Source of the DNA: Micrasema longulum
Taxonomy: Eukaryota > Arthropoda > Insecta > Trichoptera > Brachycentridae
Length of the DNA: 64,000 nucleotides
Assembly (NCBI GenBank): GCA_022494885.1
Contig: JAGVSM010001220.1
Span: 186,001 to 250,000, forward strand
Direction: 5' to 3'
Of the stretch, positions 23,993 through 34,513 are shown piece by piece. The first letter of the stretch is position 1. Each line of letters starts with the position of its first letter. Below the pieces are notes generated by a model that worked only from the letters and a program-made list of their open reading frames with translations, did no database searches and had not been told where the DNA came from. Made by a program: the position numbers and the translations under genes.

Positions 23993-24839
23993 ATAATGTA
24001 CAATAAACTTATGTATGTAAATAAATAAATAAATACAATCCCATATTTGGCAATGATATCCGTATGTCGACTAGGCACATTGTGAGGTTATAAATATCGT
24101 AATATTATATCTATATTTTAAATACTAAAACTAATGTGAAGCATTTAGCAAGAGTTTTCATAGTCTTAATATTTATATTTAACACTCCATATAATAGGTA
24201 CAAAAGAGAACTAATAGACTTGATTCAGAATAACATAGAATATACGTTTTGCCTATTTTCTTGCTCCTTATCATTAAATCAAATACAATTTTCCACTCCT
24301 ACTTTGCTTCAATCATCCTTTACCACTCCTTAATAAATTCCTTCTTTTCCTTTTAACTATATCCTTATTTTTTCCTTTTTTTTATTTTATTTTAATACAT
24401 ATTATATTTATTATTTATGATTTAAACCGTCGTCGCTTTATTGTAGTATAATTAAGTGAATCTTTTTTATTGGATGAAAGCCCTACCATGTATACATTTT
24501 TTATAGTTTTTATTTATAATCAATTAACCTGTACATTTGTTTATATTTGAAATAAATAAAATAATATAAATTAGGAGTTCGAGAACTATAAAGTAGCGTG
24601 TCAACAAATATGTCAAGGTGAAGATGAAATAAAAATATTTTGTATTTTTGAAGAAAATTTGAACTAGCCGGTTTCTTACGCACCCGTTTTCAAAATACAT
24701 CCACCAATTTTACTCAATCAGCATGAATAAGAATTTCATTAAAAAAGGAAAAGATTAGTATTGAATTACACCTGTCACAGATTTAACACGAGAGAACAAT
24801 CACTTGGGAGGAATAACGGGTACAAATTCAGTTTCTTCT
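23993..24839. other. No gene recognised
   Basis: It includes a (AAAT)n run near 24019-24036 and a C/T-rich stretch at 24290-24380. No feature supported. Confidence 0.35.
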
Positions 24840-25220
24840 TCTTATTTTCCACATTCGCTTCTAAGTGGAGCATGTGGACATCACAAGTTGCCTCCAGGAG
24901 ATTCTATTGGCAGCCAGCAATCTCGCCTCCTCTTATATCAATTCAGCGCCCCTTAGTTCCGCCGAATAAGATCGCCACCGACGGCCTTCCAGGACGGCGT
25001 GAGCCCGCAGGTTTAAAGAACAAGCAACTTGGGCGTAGGTTCTCCTGAGGCATGCACCGCTACAGACAGGACAGTAGACCATGATTTATTATCAAGAGCA
25101 CGCAGTAGATGCGAAGTATCAGACATGGCTGAGATAGCTATTGCTTCACCTGTTTTTCAGCAATCTAGGCAATGTTTGTATGTGGGTCCTCGATCGACTA
25201 AATAACTACTTGACCGATTT
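24840..25220. other. GC-richer island with open frames on both strands, unassigned
   Basis: This segment is far less AT-rich than its surroundings. On the + strand one frame is open to a stop at 25046-25048, and an overlapping frame continues (SPEACTATDRTVDHDLLSR ... MAEIAIASPVFQQSRQ) to about 25210. On the minus strand a frame reads EAIAISAMSDTSHLLRALDN and, after a stop, TCGLTPSWKAVGGDL. It may be a decayed mobile-element ORF or an unrecognised exon. I could not identify it. Confidence 0.35.
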
Positions 25221-27772
25221 ACGTGCGGTTTTTTGGAAAACAATAAGCTTTACCATGAGTATATTTATAACACTAAAAATTTTCAATCCATTAAGTAGAA
25301 AAAAGTTGACAGCGAAAATGTTTAATTCATTGATCTACCAGGGCTGCATTTGACGAGAATTCATATACTAAAAAATTGGGAAAATGTTTTTTGTAAAAAA
25401 ATGTATTTGAATGTTTGCAAATAACAAAATTTTTTATGGATCCCCATCAGATTATTTCCGTAAATTCCTTATAATTTCTTCCCATTTATTTCTTCTATTA
25501 AGTTTTTTGGTAATGCTTAAAAAATATCAACTGACTTTTAATGCATTTTTGAAAATCGTATTCCTGCATTAAGTGCACCCCTGTTGGTAAAAAAAGTAGA
25601 ATTTAACATTTACAAAATCAGAAATCCGGCTTTTTTTCTCTCCACACAACTATAGCCTAGCCATGACACCAAGACCCAGAGCTTTCGTTAAGTCTTTTAA
25701 TTTAAATACAAAGCTAGTCGGTGTATGTTATGTTATGTAATATTATGTAGCAGTTACTGACTTACCTCGTCTTTACCCCTATAATATGGAACATATTATG
25801 CATTTCTTTAATGAAATGCTCGAGCTGGATTCACTCATTAATATTTATGAGCAAAAATGAGTCAACGTAGGATACATATTCATGCTTTTATTTCTATACA
25901 TTATACCTATATTTGCTTATACTTAACTTTACTATGCTGGAGTTCTTATGGAGGAAGTGATTTGAGTCGGAAACTTCTTGAAAAATTTTCTATTATTTCA
26001 GTCGTCTGTTTCATGAACTGGTCTGTTAGGAAGAACTGGCGCGAACAATACATTACACATTGCGCTTGTGTAGCATCTGTAAATAAGCGCATGGTATGAC
26101 ATCGCACGGGATACGCATTACGGAAATAATCTCTGTCTTTCTCGCGCTTAGGCACGCTTATGAGAGTGACAGAGGCACCTGGTGCTTTGTTAGTTTGCTA
26201 ATGATATTGCAATAAAATATACACAAGATGCTCCTGTGTTCGTCTGAATTTCGCTGCGATTCTTTATAGTAAAAATATGATAATAAATATTTAATATATG
26301 GGTTAAAAACACTAGTTTATATATTTTTTTCTCATTTAATCTAATCATGTAAAGGTCGATTATTTAGTGCTGGCGCTTTCATAAAACTTACAAAAAAAAT
26401 CGTTTTTTATGTACAGAAAAATTACTAAAATTTCTCTTAGACCTTACAGTAAGAAAAAAAAACATTCAGATTTGTACGATAAATGAGGAGTTTTAACCCT
26501 GCGGGAAATTTGATACAAAAAATGTTTTCTTGCGCGCGGTAAAAATTAGAGCATTCAATTGTATCGCAAAATTTCTTGAAAATGTACGAAAAAATAATAA
26601 AAAATATTTTTAAAAAAATGCACTACTTTGGTTGACGTCACTATTTCATATGAACCAACCAATTATGCGAGAGTTGGAAAAGATATCCGGTTGGCTTACC
26701 GTAAACGAACCAATGGGAAGAACTAACATAGAACAACCTCTGACGTGACACGCGGAGTTATTTCAGAAATACAAAACTTTAAAAATCATAGCGCTGGTAA
26801 TACGATAAGTAAAAGAAAACGTTTTTTTGGGCTTAGTTTAATAGTCTTTTAACAAATAAAAAAGTTTAAAAAGACACTACTCATTATGCGACGAATTATG
26901 GATATATGCATTTAATAGAACATACACATGTTTCAAATAATAAAATGCTTTTTAATTCTGCCCGCATCATTAACCAAAGTAATTTCTACTAAACTGTACT
27001 CGTAATTGCAAGGTTGAAGTGCGTACCAAATTTTAAGAAGAAAAAACGTATTAAATAGAACTTTGTCAGCGAAATAAGTTACATATAATTGTTATAGGTG
27101 CAATTAGGATTTATACAATATATGTATTTCTATGAGCAAAGTAGAATTACGAAAAAATGCATACTTTAAAATCTGCAATACCACGGACGCGGCACTGAAA
27201 AAAACACATTGCTACGAACCATCCGGGCCTTAATTATTACAGTCTACAATTAGTAATTACAGTCTTTCCTAGAACTGAGTTGAAATTATGTATCCCCATT
27301 TCTCAGCGTTCTCTCCTGCGCGGACGAGGTAGTTCACGGAGCTAGGACAAGACAATATTGTCATATCTATTGTATTGTCCACACGAGAACGGCTTAGGTT
27401 AGGTTAGTACAACGGAATTATTGTTTAGGTAGTATGCAAAAATGTACTTGTGTAAAAACAAAACACATTACATTTTCACAACCCATTGTTTTTTCTTTCA
27501 TTTACAAAACCTTTTAATTTAACAGAGATTTTTGAAAAATAAATATTTTATACAACTTTTTAAATCAACAACCTGTAGATTTTAAATAGGTTTGTGTAAG
27601 TATTGCAAACGCACCAGCACTAGATTATTTGACCATTAAATCAAATGTGTGCTTTTGTTAACTTCTTTCATACTGATTTCATTTGTTTTTTTTTTCAATG
27701 ATGTTTATATATTATAATATTATTGTTGTGGAATAAGATTTTTGTGCTTTATTATATTTTTTTTCAAATGCT
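25221..27772. other. No gene recognised
   Basis: AT-rich. It contains a moderately GC patch at 26030-26240 with short inverted CTCTGTC/GACAGAG arms and a TTGACGTCACT motif at 26632-26642. No exon or known repeat. Confidence 0.35.
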
Positions 27773-27830
27773 TACTCAACACAGGACTTCGGTCCCAAGG
27801 ATTTGTGACTTGTGTCTTAATAATAAATGC
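27773..27830 (+). repeat. LINE/SINE-tail repeat (copy 2)
   Basis: It shares CTCAACACAGGACTT and the following GTCCCAAGGATTTG with 23945-23992, in the same orientation. Confidence 0.6.
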
Positions 27831-27932
27831 AAATAAAATTATTTTTGCGTATATAACTAAAATTAAGTTAATTGTTTAAGATGAAATAATAATGTTGATA
27901 ATATTATTCGTATACATATATAAGCGAATGTA

Positions 27933-27976
27933 AAATATACGATATGCAGGAGAAGACTCCTACATATCGTATATTT
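27933..27976. repeat. 20-bp inverted repeat, 4-base loop
   Basis: Arms 27933-27952 and 27957-27976 are reverse complements with one mismatch (AAATATACGATATG, then caggag/taggag) around AAGA. A hairpin of this quality is unlikely by chance even in AT-rich DNA because half of it is not A/T. Confidence 0.75.
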
Positions 27977-29052
27977 ATCGTATGTTTCGTATGTTTCACA
28001 TATTTTTTACAAAGATATTTTTTTTTTAATTTTTACAATATATTATTATTATATTATGTCTTAATAACTAGGGAAAAACGAATAGCATGATACGGCTGGT
28101 TAGCGATTTCCTTTAAAATCAACGTTTCTATTAAAATAACTAATAATCGTATCGATGAATTAATTGCACTATGTATTAGTGTATTTACTGGTTATTATTG
28201 TTCTAAGCAAATATTGCAATACTGTTCATACTAATCATAATATTAATCGTACTTTCATGGGAAGGAAATTGTATAAAGCCCCGATACAGGGAAGGTTGAT
28301 AGTTGGTATGGCAGGCGGGGTATAGTATGCCTTGGTATGACAGTGAAACGATGTTATTCTTTTATTTTACTTTATTTATAAATTTAAAAAATGTATATTT
28401 TGTATGCGATAATATACATATAATGCGGTTTCTTGGTATTTTGTAAATACTTGTTTGGAACTGAATTTAGAATGATTCGAAATCATATTCGCTCAATTAT
28501 TCTGTGCCGTAATTTTGCTTTCTTCAGCCAGCGATTGAGTGTATTTCAGCGCTGCTTTCCCGATGGAGCAGGATTCATCCATTATGGCCAACTTCTCTTT
28601 TTTTCATTTATTGGCGAAAGAATAAAGCCTCCCCGTTTCAAATCGTATTAAGCCTCCCCGTGCATTCACTAGAAATGTTTTATGTAAAAGTAAAATGCAT
28701 GCAACCCGTAACTTTTAAATAAAATGCTAATATAACGAAATATTATATGAACTTACCCAAATTGCAGACACCCAAAAAAGTTGCATTATTTTTAGGTTTA
28801 AATAAAATTTCCAGGACCAAAAATTTCGGCATGGTGCGTCAAATGTGTCCCACGAATCTAAAATTTGACATATTAGTGACAGCAGCGCCATCTTTTGTAT
28901 GAATCTGAGTATAGGTGAGGGCTATCCATGGTGAAAATATAAAGCTTCTACCTCTACTGGTAAGGAAAAAAACGTTAACGTATCCATTAACATTCAATAT
29001 TCAATAACTATGTTAAACTATACATCATTAAAGAAAAAATATTTTAATAGGT
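27977..29052. other. No gene recognised
   Basis: No exon or known repeat. At 28625-28662 the short string AAGCCTCCCCGT is repeated directly, 28 bp apart. Confidence 0.35.
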
Positions 29053-29115
29053 GACCGGTTTCGGAGCAATTTATGCCCCTACCTCGACATGTAATGTGTT
29101 GCTTCGAAACCGGTC
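29053..29115. repeat. 17-bp inverted repeat with ACCGGTTTC core
   Basis: Arms 29053-29069 and 29099-29115 differ at one base and enclose 29 bases. The arm sequence GACCGGTTTC(G)(A/G)AGCAA is the same core as in the repeats at 4969-5061 and 40944-41039. Confidence 0.75.
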
Positions 29116-29395
29116 GGTAATTAAATTAAAAATAAGCGAATATAATGTTTTTATTTTTATTATAAAGAATAACTGAGAAGCTGGAATTCCAAATTATGAA
29201 TTTCATTAAATTGTTTTACTTTCACGTTTACTTTATAGCGTTTTAAAAGTAATGTTTTGGATATTGAATTTTTTTACAAAAATGAATGTTTTACAAACAG
29301 ATAATTTTTTTTAAAAATAAATCATTCAAATTAGGCGGCATGAAAGATTTTTTTACTTTTAAATATAACACATATGATCAATTTCGAAATAGTAA

Positions 29396-30052
29396 GTATA
29401 TTTACCTAATACTTTTTGCAAATGTGAAAATTTAGAACAAGTAAATTCAATAAAATACTTAGGGGTCATAATAGATTCTAAACTTAGCTGGAAAGATCAA
29501 ATTATAGAAATATCCAAGCAAATACGGAAATCAGCATACATTTATAAAAACCTAAGAAATATTTTGAATGCTCAACTTATGAGACAAACTTACTTTGCTT
29601 TTTGCCAAAGCAAACTATCATATTGCAATTTAGCTTGGGGAGGTTGCTCTCGTTCAATCCTTGAACCAGTAAAAATAGCACAAAAATGGATCATGAAGAT
29701 CATTCTCAAAAAACCCTTGAGGTATTTGACGGAAGATCTATTCACTGAGTTAAAGATATTGGATGTAAGACAATTGTTTATAAGGTGCCTACTACTTAAA
29801 TTTTATAATAAATTAAGTGAGGTCAAAAGAACCCAACAGAATATAAACACTCGTTCAGCAACACAAACTAACTGTATTGTCCCATTTGTATCAACCGCTT
29901 TTGGTAAAAAGCAGTACAATGTAATTGCTCCAAAAATATTTAATGATTTATTGCCAAATATAAAAGACTCAAAATGTAAAATAAATTTTAAAATAAAAAT
30001 AACTGCACATATAAATAGTGTAGCGAGAGATTTTTTTGAAAAATATATGTAA
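29396..30052 (+). pseudogene. C-terminal fragment of a LINE reverse transcriptase
   Basis: The frame is open from about 29396 to the TAA at 30050-30052. It begins in the RT thumb with VNSIKYLGVIIDSKLSW, then IRKSAYIYKNLR, MRQTYFAFCQSKLSYCNLAW, and ends AFGKKQYNVIAPKIFNDL. These are landmarks of the region after the RT palm in jockey/CR1-like elements. Endonuclease and RT catalytic parts are absent. About 220 codons without a stop suggest the copy is not very old. The following 430 bp to about 30485 may be its 3' UTR, ending A-rich. Confidence 0.75.
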
Positions 30053-31123
30053 ATCAATAAAGTAGTACTTTATATAATTGGTACACATATTCTTTATATG
30101 TTTATGTTTCATTGCTTTATATTTGTTTTATTATATATTATACTATATTATTAATGTTTAAGTAACATGTATTCTTAGCACATATATATACTTTATATTT
30201 GTATAATAATGATTTTTAATTTCTTACATTTGATTAGCTGGGCATTTATAATTAAGTAGTTTTATTTTTTCTTTTTTACGTTATTGTTTTATTAGTATAG
30301 GACTACTTACGCTCTAAAGATAAAAAAATCTCCATCTTAGAACAGGCTGTGCCATGTTAGATGGAGACTATCATAAACAGAGAACACTCCGTTTTCATTT
30401 TACAATAATTGGTTTTATATAGATTCCCTGTTATTAAGTATGTATATTTTTTTTTTGCAAAAAATTTATAAATAAAATAATAAATAACGGCCTTGTTTTC
30501 TAACAAAATGAAAGAAATCGAATAAGGGTAAATAAATCATTACGATTCATTCTTACTGATTGATCAATCTATTTTTGTAAAATCTTGCTCATTGAAGAAA
30601 AAAAAATTTTTCTAGTTTTTATATTACTGTAAGGATGTTTATAGGATTCAAATATTTATTGTTTGTGATTATTATTGGAACATAATTACTTAAATAATGA
30701 TACGAATATTATGCGTAAATTAAACATTTCAGCTTAGCGCAGATTGAACCAAAAAATGGAAATGGGTATAACCCAATAAAAATTCATTTTTCCAGCATAA
30801 ATTAATAAGCAGAAATGGCGTGTACGTGATTACTTTGTATTATATTTGAGCATATACTTTATCGGTAGAACACATATGTATCCCTATATATATGTAAAAC
30901 TAAACACAAGCTATAGTGCAGGTACCTATTAAACCCTCATTAAACCAAAATCGTGTTTGACATCAATATTTGTTGTTGGACCCGAATCAACTTAACAGGA
31001 TCCAAAAGGGATACATAAATCTATGATCTGACCTTTGGCTATCAGACATCCTGTCCTAATTTGAACTCTTGCGACAAAGGTTTTCGCTTTAACAAACAAA
31101 ATGATTTATTTGTTCATTTTGTA
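30053..31123. other. No gene recognised
   Basis: The first part may be LINE 3' UTR and contains short inverted arms TCTCCATCT/AGATGGAGA at 30331-30367. The remainder is AT-rich DNA flanking the R1-like insertion. Confidence 0.4.
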
Positions 31124-31138
31124 CTGTTAATGGGTACA
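31124..31138 (+). repeat. Target-site duplication, left copy
   Basis: CTGTTAATGGGTACA is identical to 34499-34513 and directly borders the R1-like element. Flanking bases on both sides differ. Confidence 0.85.
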
Positions 31139-31186
31139 GCTGAACGTTGGACGTGCCATGGGGACAGCTGAACGTTGGACGTGCCA
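31136..31186 (+). repeat. 28-bp direct duplication at the element's 5' edge
   Basis: ACAGCTGAACGTTGGACGTG and the next three bases CCA occur at 31136-31158 and again at 31164-31186, an offset of 28 bp. The first ACA belongs to the target-site duplication. Because 28 is not a multiple of three, the ORF frame established by the second copy is lost in the first. Confidence 0.85.
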
Positions 31187-34100
31187 AAGCCGCTACCGCT
31201 GAAGTGAGAGAACTTGCGGTTACTTATAAACTGGATTTAATTATTTTACAAGAACCATATGCATTTGGTGGGTCTACTAAAGGACTCGGTCCAAATACGC
31301 GTTTTGCTGAATGCATTTCCCCACTGAATCCTCCATTAGCTTCGATTATATTTTTCAATCCACAAATATCATATTTATTTTTAAACCATCTGTCATCACA
31401 AACATTTTCTGTTGTCGAAATATCCTTTCGAGACATATCTTTTTATATTATATCAGCATACTTTAAATACAGTGACCCAATTGAACCCTATCTGGACCAG
31501 TTAGAGAAAATTTTAATGGCCTTATCAGGGAAATCTATAATTTTCGGTGCCGATGTCAATGCAGAGTCAGCCATTTGGAGCCCTAGAGTTGGCATGGACC
31601 TTAAGTCAAAGCGAGGAGAAGTTTGTGAGGATTTCATATCCCGATTCGACCTAAGTGTTTTAAATGATCCGTCTTGTCCTCCTACTTTCTCTTTTGTTAT
31701 GGGATTTTCATATATTGACATTACTCTGGTATCTGGAAATCTTCGCTCAAAGTTCTCCAATTGGACTGTGCATGATGGAGTATCTTGCAGTGATCACAAC
31801 CTAATCACTTTTGATTATTGTGACGTTTCTAATTCTTTTACAACACCAATTCCATCGCGTTTTCGATCAAAAACTGAAAACTGGTCAAACTTCGACGCTC
31901 AGTTCACGAATCAAATGGATCGAATAGCTAGAATGGACATTGGAGTTCAGGAAGTGGCGTCTTGTATAACTCAAGCGATAATTGATTGTGCAGATAATGC
32001 GCTAGGACGAACTTCCCTTCCTCGTTTGACTCGCCACAAATGGTGGAATCCCAATCTTTCGGCATTAAAAACACTTTCAAATCGTTCACGAAGAGCTCTC
32101 GGTAGGGGTCGCCGAACTGGTTGTAATCCTTTAACATTGTCTTTACTACATGCTAATTTTAGAATGGCAGACAATCAATATAAAACTGCAATAGATAAAG
32201 CCAAAAGACTATGTTGGCGCCACCTAGTAAATCAACTTTCAAAATCTGATCCCTGGGGTGCTCTATACAAATTTATTTCCTCTAATAAATTGCAAGATAA
32301 GCCCATTACTGGTATTAAACATCCTTTGACCGGTGTCATTACACTCACTGCAGTAGACACGGCTTCAGCTCTGCTTGATGCACTTATCCCTTCTGATGAC
32401 ATAGCTTCAGATTCTCTTCATCATGCACAGATTAGAGAACATGAATTAACAATTCCGCTCACTTCATCGTCACTACCTATCTCTTCATTAGAAGTTGGAA
32501 AAATCGTCTCCAATCTCAATCTAAATAAAGCATCTGGTCTAGATCGAATTGATCCCGCGCTTGTAAAAAGGTGCTGGTCCTTGGCCCCATTTGAACTTCT
32601 TACCATGTTTAATATTTGCCTTTCCGAAGGTGTCTTCCCAGATTGCTGGAAAACAGGATTGATGAAAATTATTCCCAAGCGCTGCGATCGGCCAAGTACT
32701 GATCCTAAAGCGTACAGACCAATCACCCTTTTGCCTATTCTGGGAAAAATACTGGAACGGCTAATATGTAACAGACTTGAGTCTCACTTAAATGTAACTC
32801 AACCGATAAACGCTAAGCAATTTGGGTTCAGATCCAATATTTCTACTGAAGATGCTATAATTTCGATAAGCAATTTTGTTAATAATTCAAACAAAAAATA
32901 TGTTCTCATTATTTTACTTGATATCTCAGGTGCCTTTGACCATGCTTGGTGGCCAATGATTCTTTCCAAGCTACGTCTTCGACAAATACCTGCAAACTTG
33001 TTTAAAATTATAATAAGCTATTTTTCAAATCGAAACGTTGTGTATCCCGGTAGCAGTTCACTTTTATCCCGTGAGATTTCATGTGGCTGTCCTCAAGGCT
33101 CTGTTTTGGGACCACTTTTGTGGAATATATTGTTCGATGATTTTCTCGAACTTCCCCTTCCTTCATCATGTATGATTCAGGCTTTTGCCGATGATGGATG
33201 TATTTTGATTGAGGGCAATAGCCGCAGATCTCTGGAGGGTGACGCAGCTAATGCATTTAATAAAGTATCCGATTGGGGTATTCGAAATAAACTAAGTTTT
33301 GCTCCTCAAAAAACTCAATTCTCACTTTTAAAAGGTAATTTTGTGTGTCCCCCTTCAATCAAATTTATGGGCACTTCTATTCGAGCGTCAAATTCGGTTT
33401 CAAACCTTGGTGTAATCCTTGAAAGAAATTTATCTTACACTTCCCATGCTAGGAAAGCCGTAAATTTGGGAAAGATGGCTTTCCACAAAGTTGCACGCTT
33501 GGCCAGAGCCAGCTGGGGATTGTCTTTTGAAACTTCAACGGTCTATTATAAATCCATTTTCCTAGGTATCGTATGCTATGCATCTGGCTGTTGGGCACAC
33601 CGATGTGAGTTGCAATATTTCAGGCGAATTATTTTAAGCGGACAAAGGCAACCTCTTCTGGCTCTTTCTAGAGCATATAGGACATGCTCAACGGATGCAC
33701 TCCTGGTTCTAACGGGCTTGTTTCCTTTAGATCTGGAGGTTCAGCGACGATCTGCAAATTTCCACCTAAAAAGAAGGCGTTCTTCTGTTATTGGTGGCGT
33801 CCATCTACTCCCAACTGAACGAATGTCTCAATCAAATATTAAAAAAATGACTTTAAATGCTCTTCTTAATGCTTGGTAATCGCGATGGGAATCTTCCTCT
33901 TCAGGGAGGGTTACCTTTCTTTTTTTTCCTTCGATCCGTCAGCGCCTAGAATCTTCTTGGGTTATCCCCGATCACTGGACTACGCAGTTTTTATCAGGTC
34001 ATGGTAAATTTAATCAAAAATTATTTGTTTTTAATATTGTTGACTCTCCTTCGTGCTGCTGCGGATATCCTAACCAATCTTCTGAACACATCCTGTGGTC

Positions 34101-34284
34101 TTGTCCCTTTCCCCTTCTCTATGATTACCGAATGGAGCTTCTCGCTACTATCCGTGGCCCTGTTATAGGTCCTGTCGGATATACATATCTGGTGGCTTCT
34201 AAAAAGAATTTCAAGGCTTTTAAAAAGTTTTGTAATCATTTCGGCGAATTGATCATGTCCAATCAATTTAATCCCAGTCAGTGA
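31147..34284 (+). pseudogene. R1-type ORF2 (endonuclease/reverse transcriptase) with one in-frame stop
   Basis: The frame is open from 31147 to a TAA at 33877-33879 and then continues in the same frame for 134 more codons to a TGA at 34282-34284. Domains: APE-type endonuclease, residues about 7-225 (QLNVGR, Glu36 in ILQEPY, GADVNAES at 134-141, SDHN at 215-218); RT with motif A LDISGAFD around 591-598, GCPQGSVLGP from 647 and FADD at 680-683 (Phe instead of the usual Tyr); after the stop, TTQFLSGHG and a zinc knuckle with Cys970-972, His981 and Cys986. Full length with readthrough is 1045 codons, the normal size for R1-clade ORF2. The true N-terminus is lost in the 28-bp duplication; the frame's first codon is not ATG. 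Apart from the stop I see no lesion, so this is a young copy. Confidence 0.9.
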
Positions 34285-34498
34285 AGAATTCACTTCCCTC
34301 TCTTCTCAATCCAATGAAGTACATATTATGTACTTCTGGATTACTTTCTTTCAGCACAAAGATGCTAAGGCTACCAGATTTCAGAGAGCTCCTTCGGGCA
34401 GCTTTTCTCGTTTGACAACGAGCAAATTTTCCGTGTATGTGGGCACCGCCAAGGAGACTTATGTCCTCAGATGCGGTGTGCGGTATGTGGTGGGTAAG
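34285..34498 (+). other. 3' UTR of the R1-like element, with hairpins
   Basis: It contains a 21-bp palindrome at 34316-34336 (GAAGTACATA/TATGTACTTC, one base between) and a stem-loop at 34407-34422. Both occupy the same places in the older copy (934-954 and 1021-1046). No poly(A) precedes the target-site duplication. Confidence 0.75.
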
Positions 34499-34513
34499 CT
34501 GTTAATGGGTACA
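34499..34513 (+). repeat. Target-site duplication, right copy
   Basis: CTGTTAATGGGTACA is identical to 31124-31138 and directly follows the 3' end of the element. Confidence 0.85.

Larger units (their letters stand above)
31139..34498 (+). mobile_element. R1-clade non-LTR retrotransposon, nearly complete ORF2, with 15-bp target-site duplication
   Basis: It consists of a single long ORF2-type reading frame (endonuclease, RT, C-terminal zinc knuckle), a 214-bp 3' UTR with hairpins, and no poly(A). It is bounded by CTGTTAATGGGTACA on both sides. ORF1 is absent, so the copy is 5'-truncated right at the ORF2 start. The 5' edge has a 28-bp direct duplication. A second, older 3' fragment of the same family lies at 745-1104. 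R1-clade elements use an APE endonuclease and target-primed reverse transcription; many members insert at specific sites, but here nothing identifies a known target such as rDNA. Confidence 0.88.

Noticed and set aside
24761..25048. Single coding exon for a 95-codon protein
   Set aside because: The first third is low-complexity and no start or splice context supports that exact frame. It is kept only as an unassigned GC-richer island.
27392..27406. TTAGGTTAGG-like string, as in insect telomere repeats
   Set aside because: Only about two units are present; too short for a telomeric tract.
31224..32726. Several minus-strand open frames of 67-101 codons
   Set aside because: They are shadows on the antisense strand of the R1-type ORF2.
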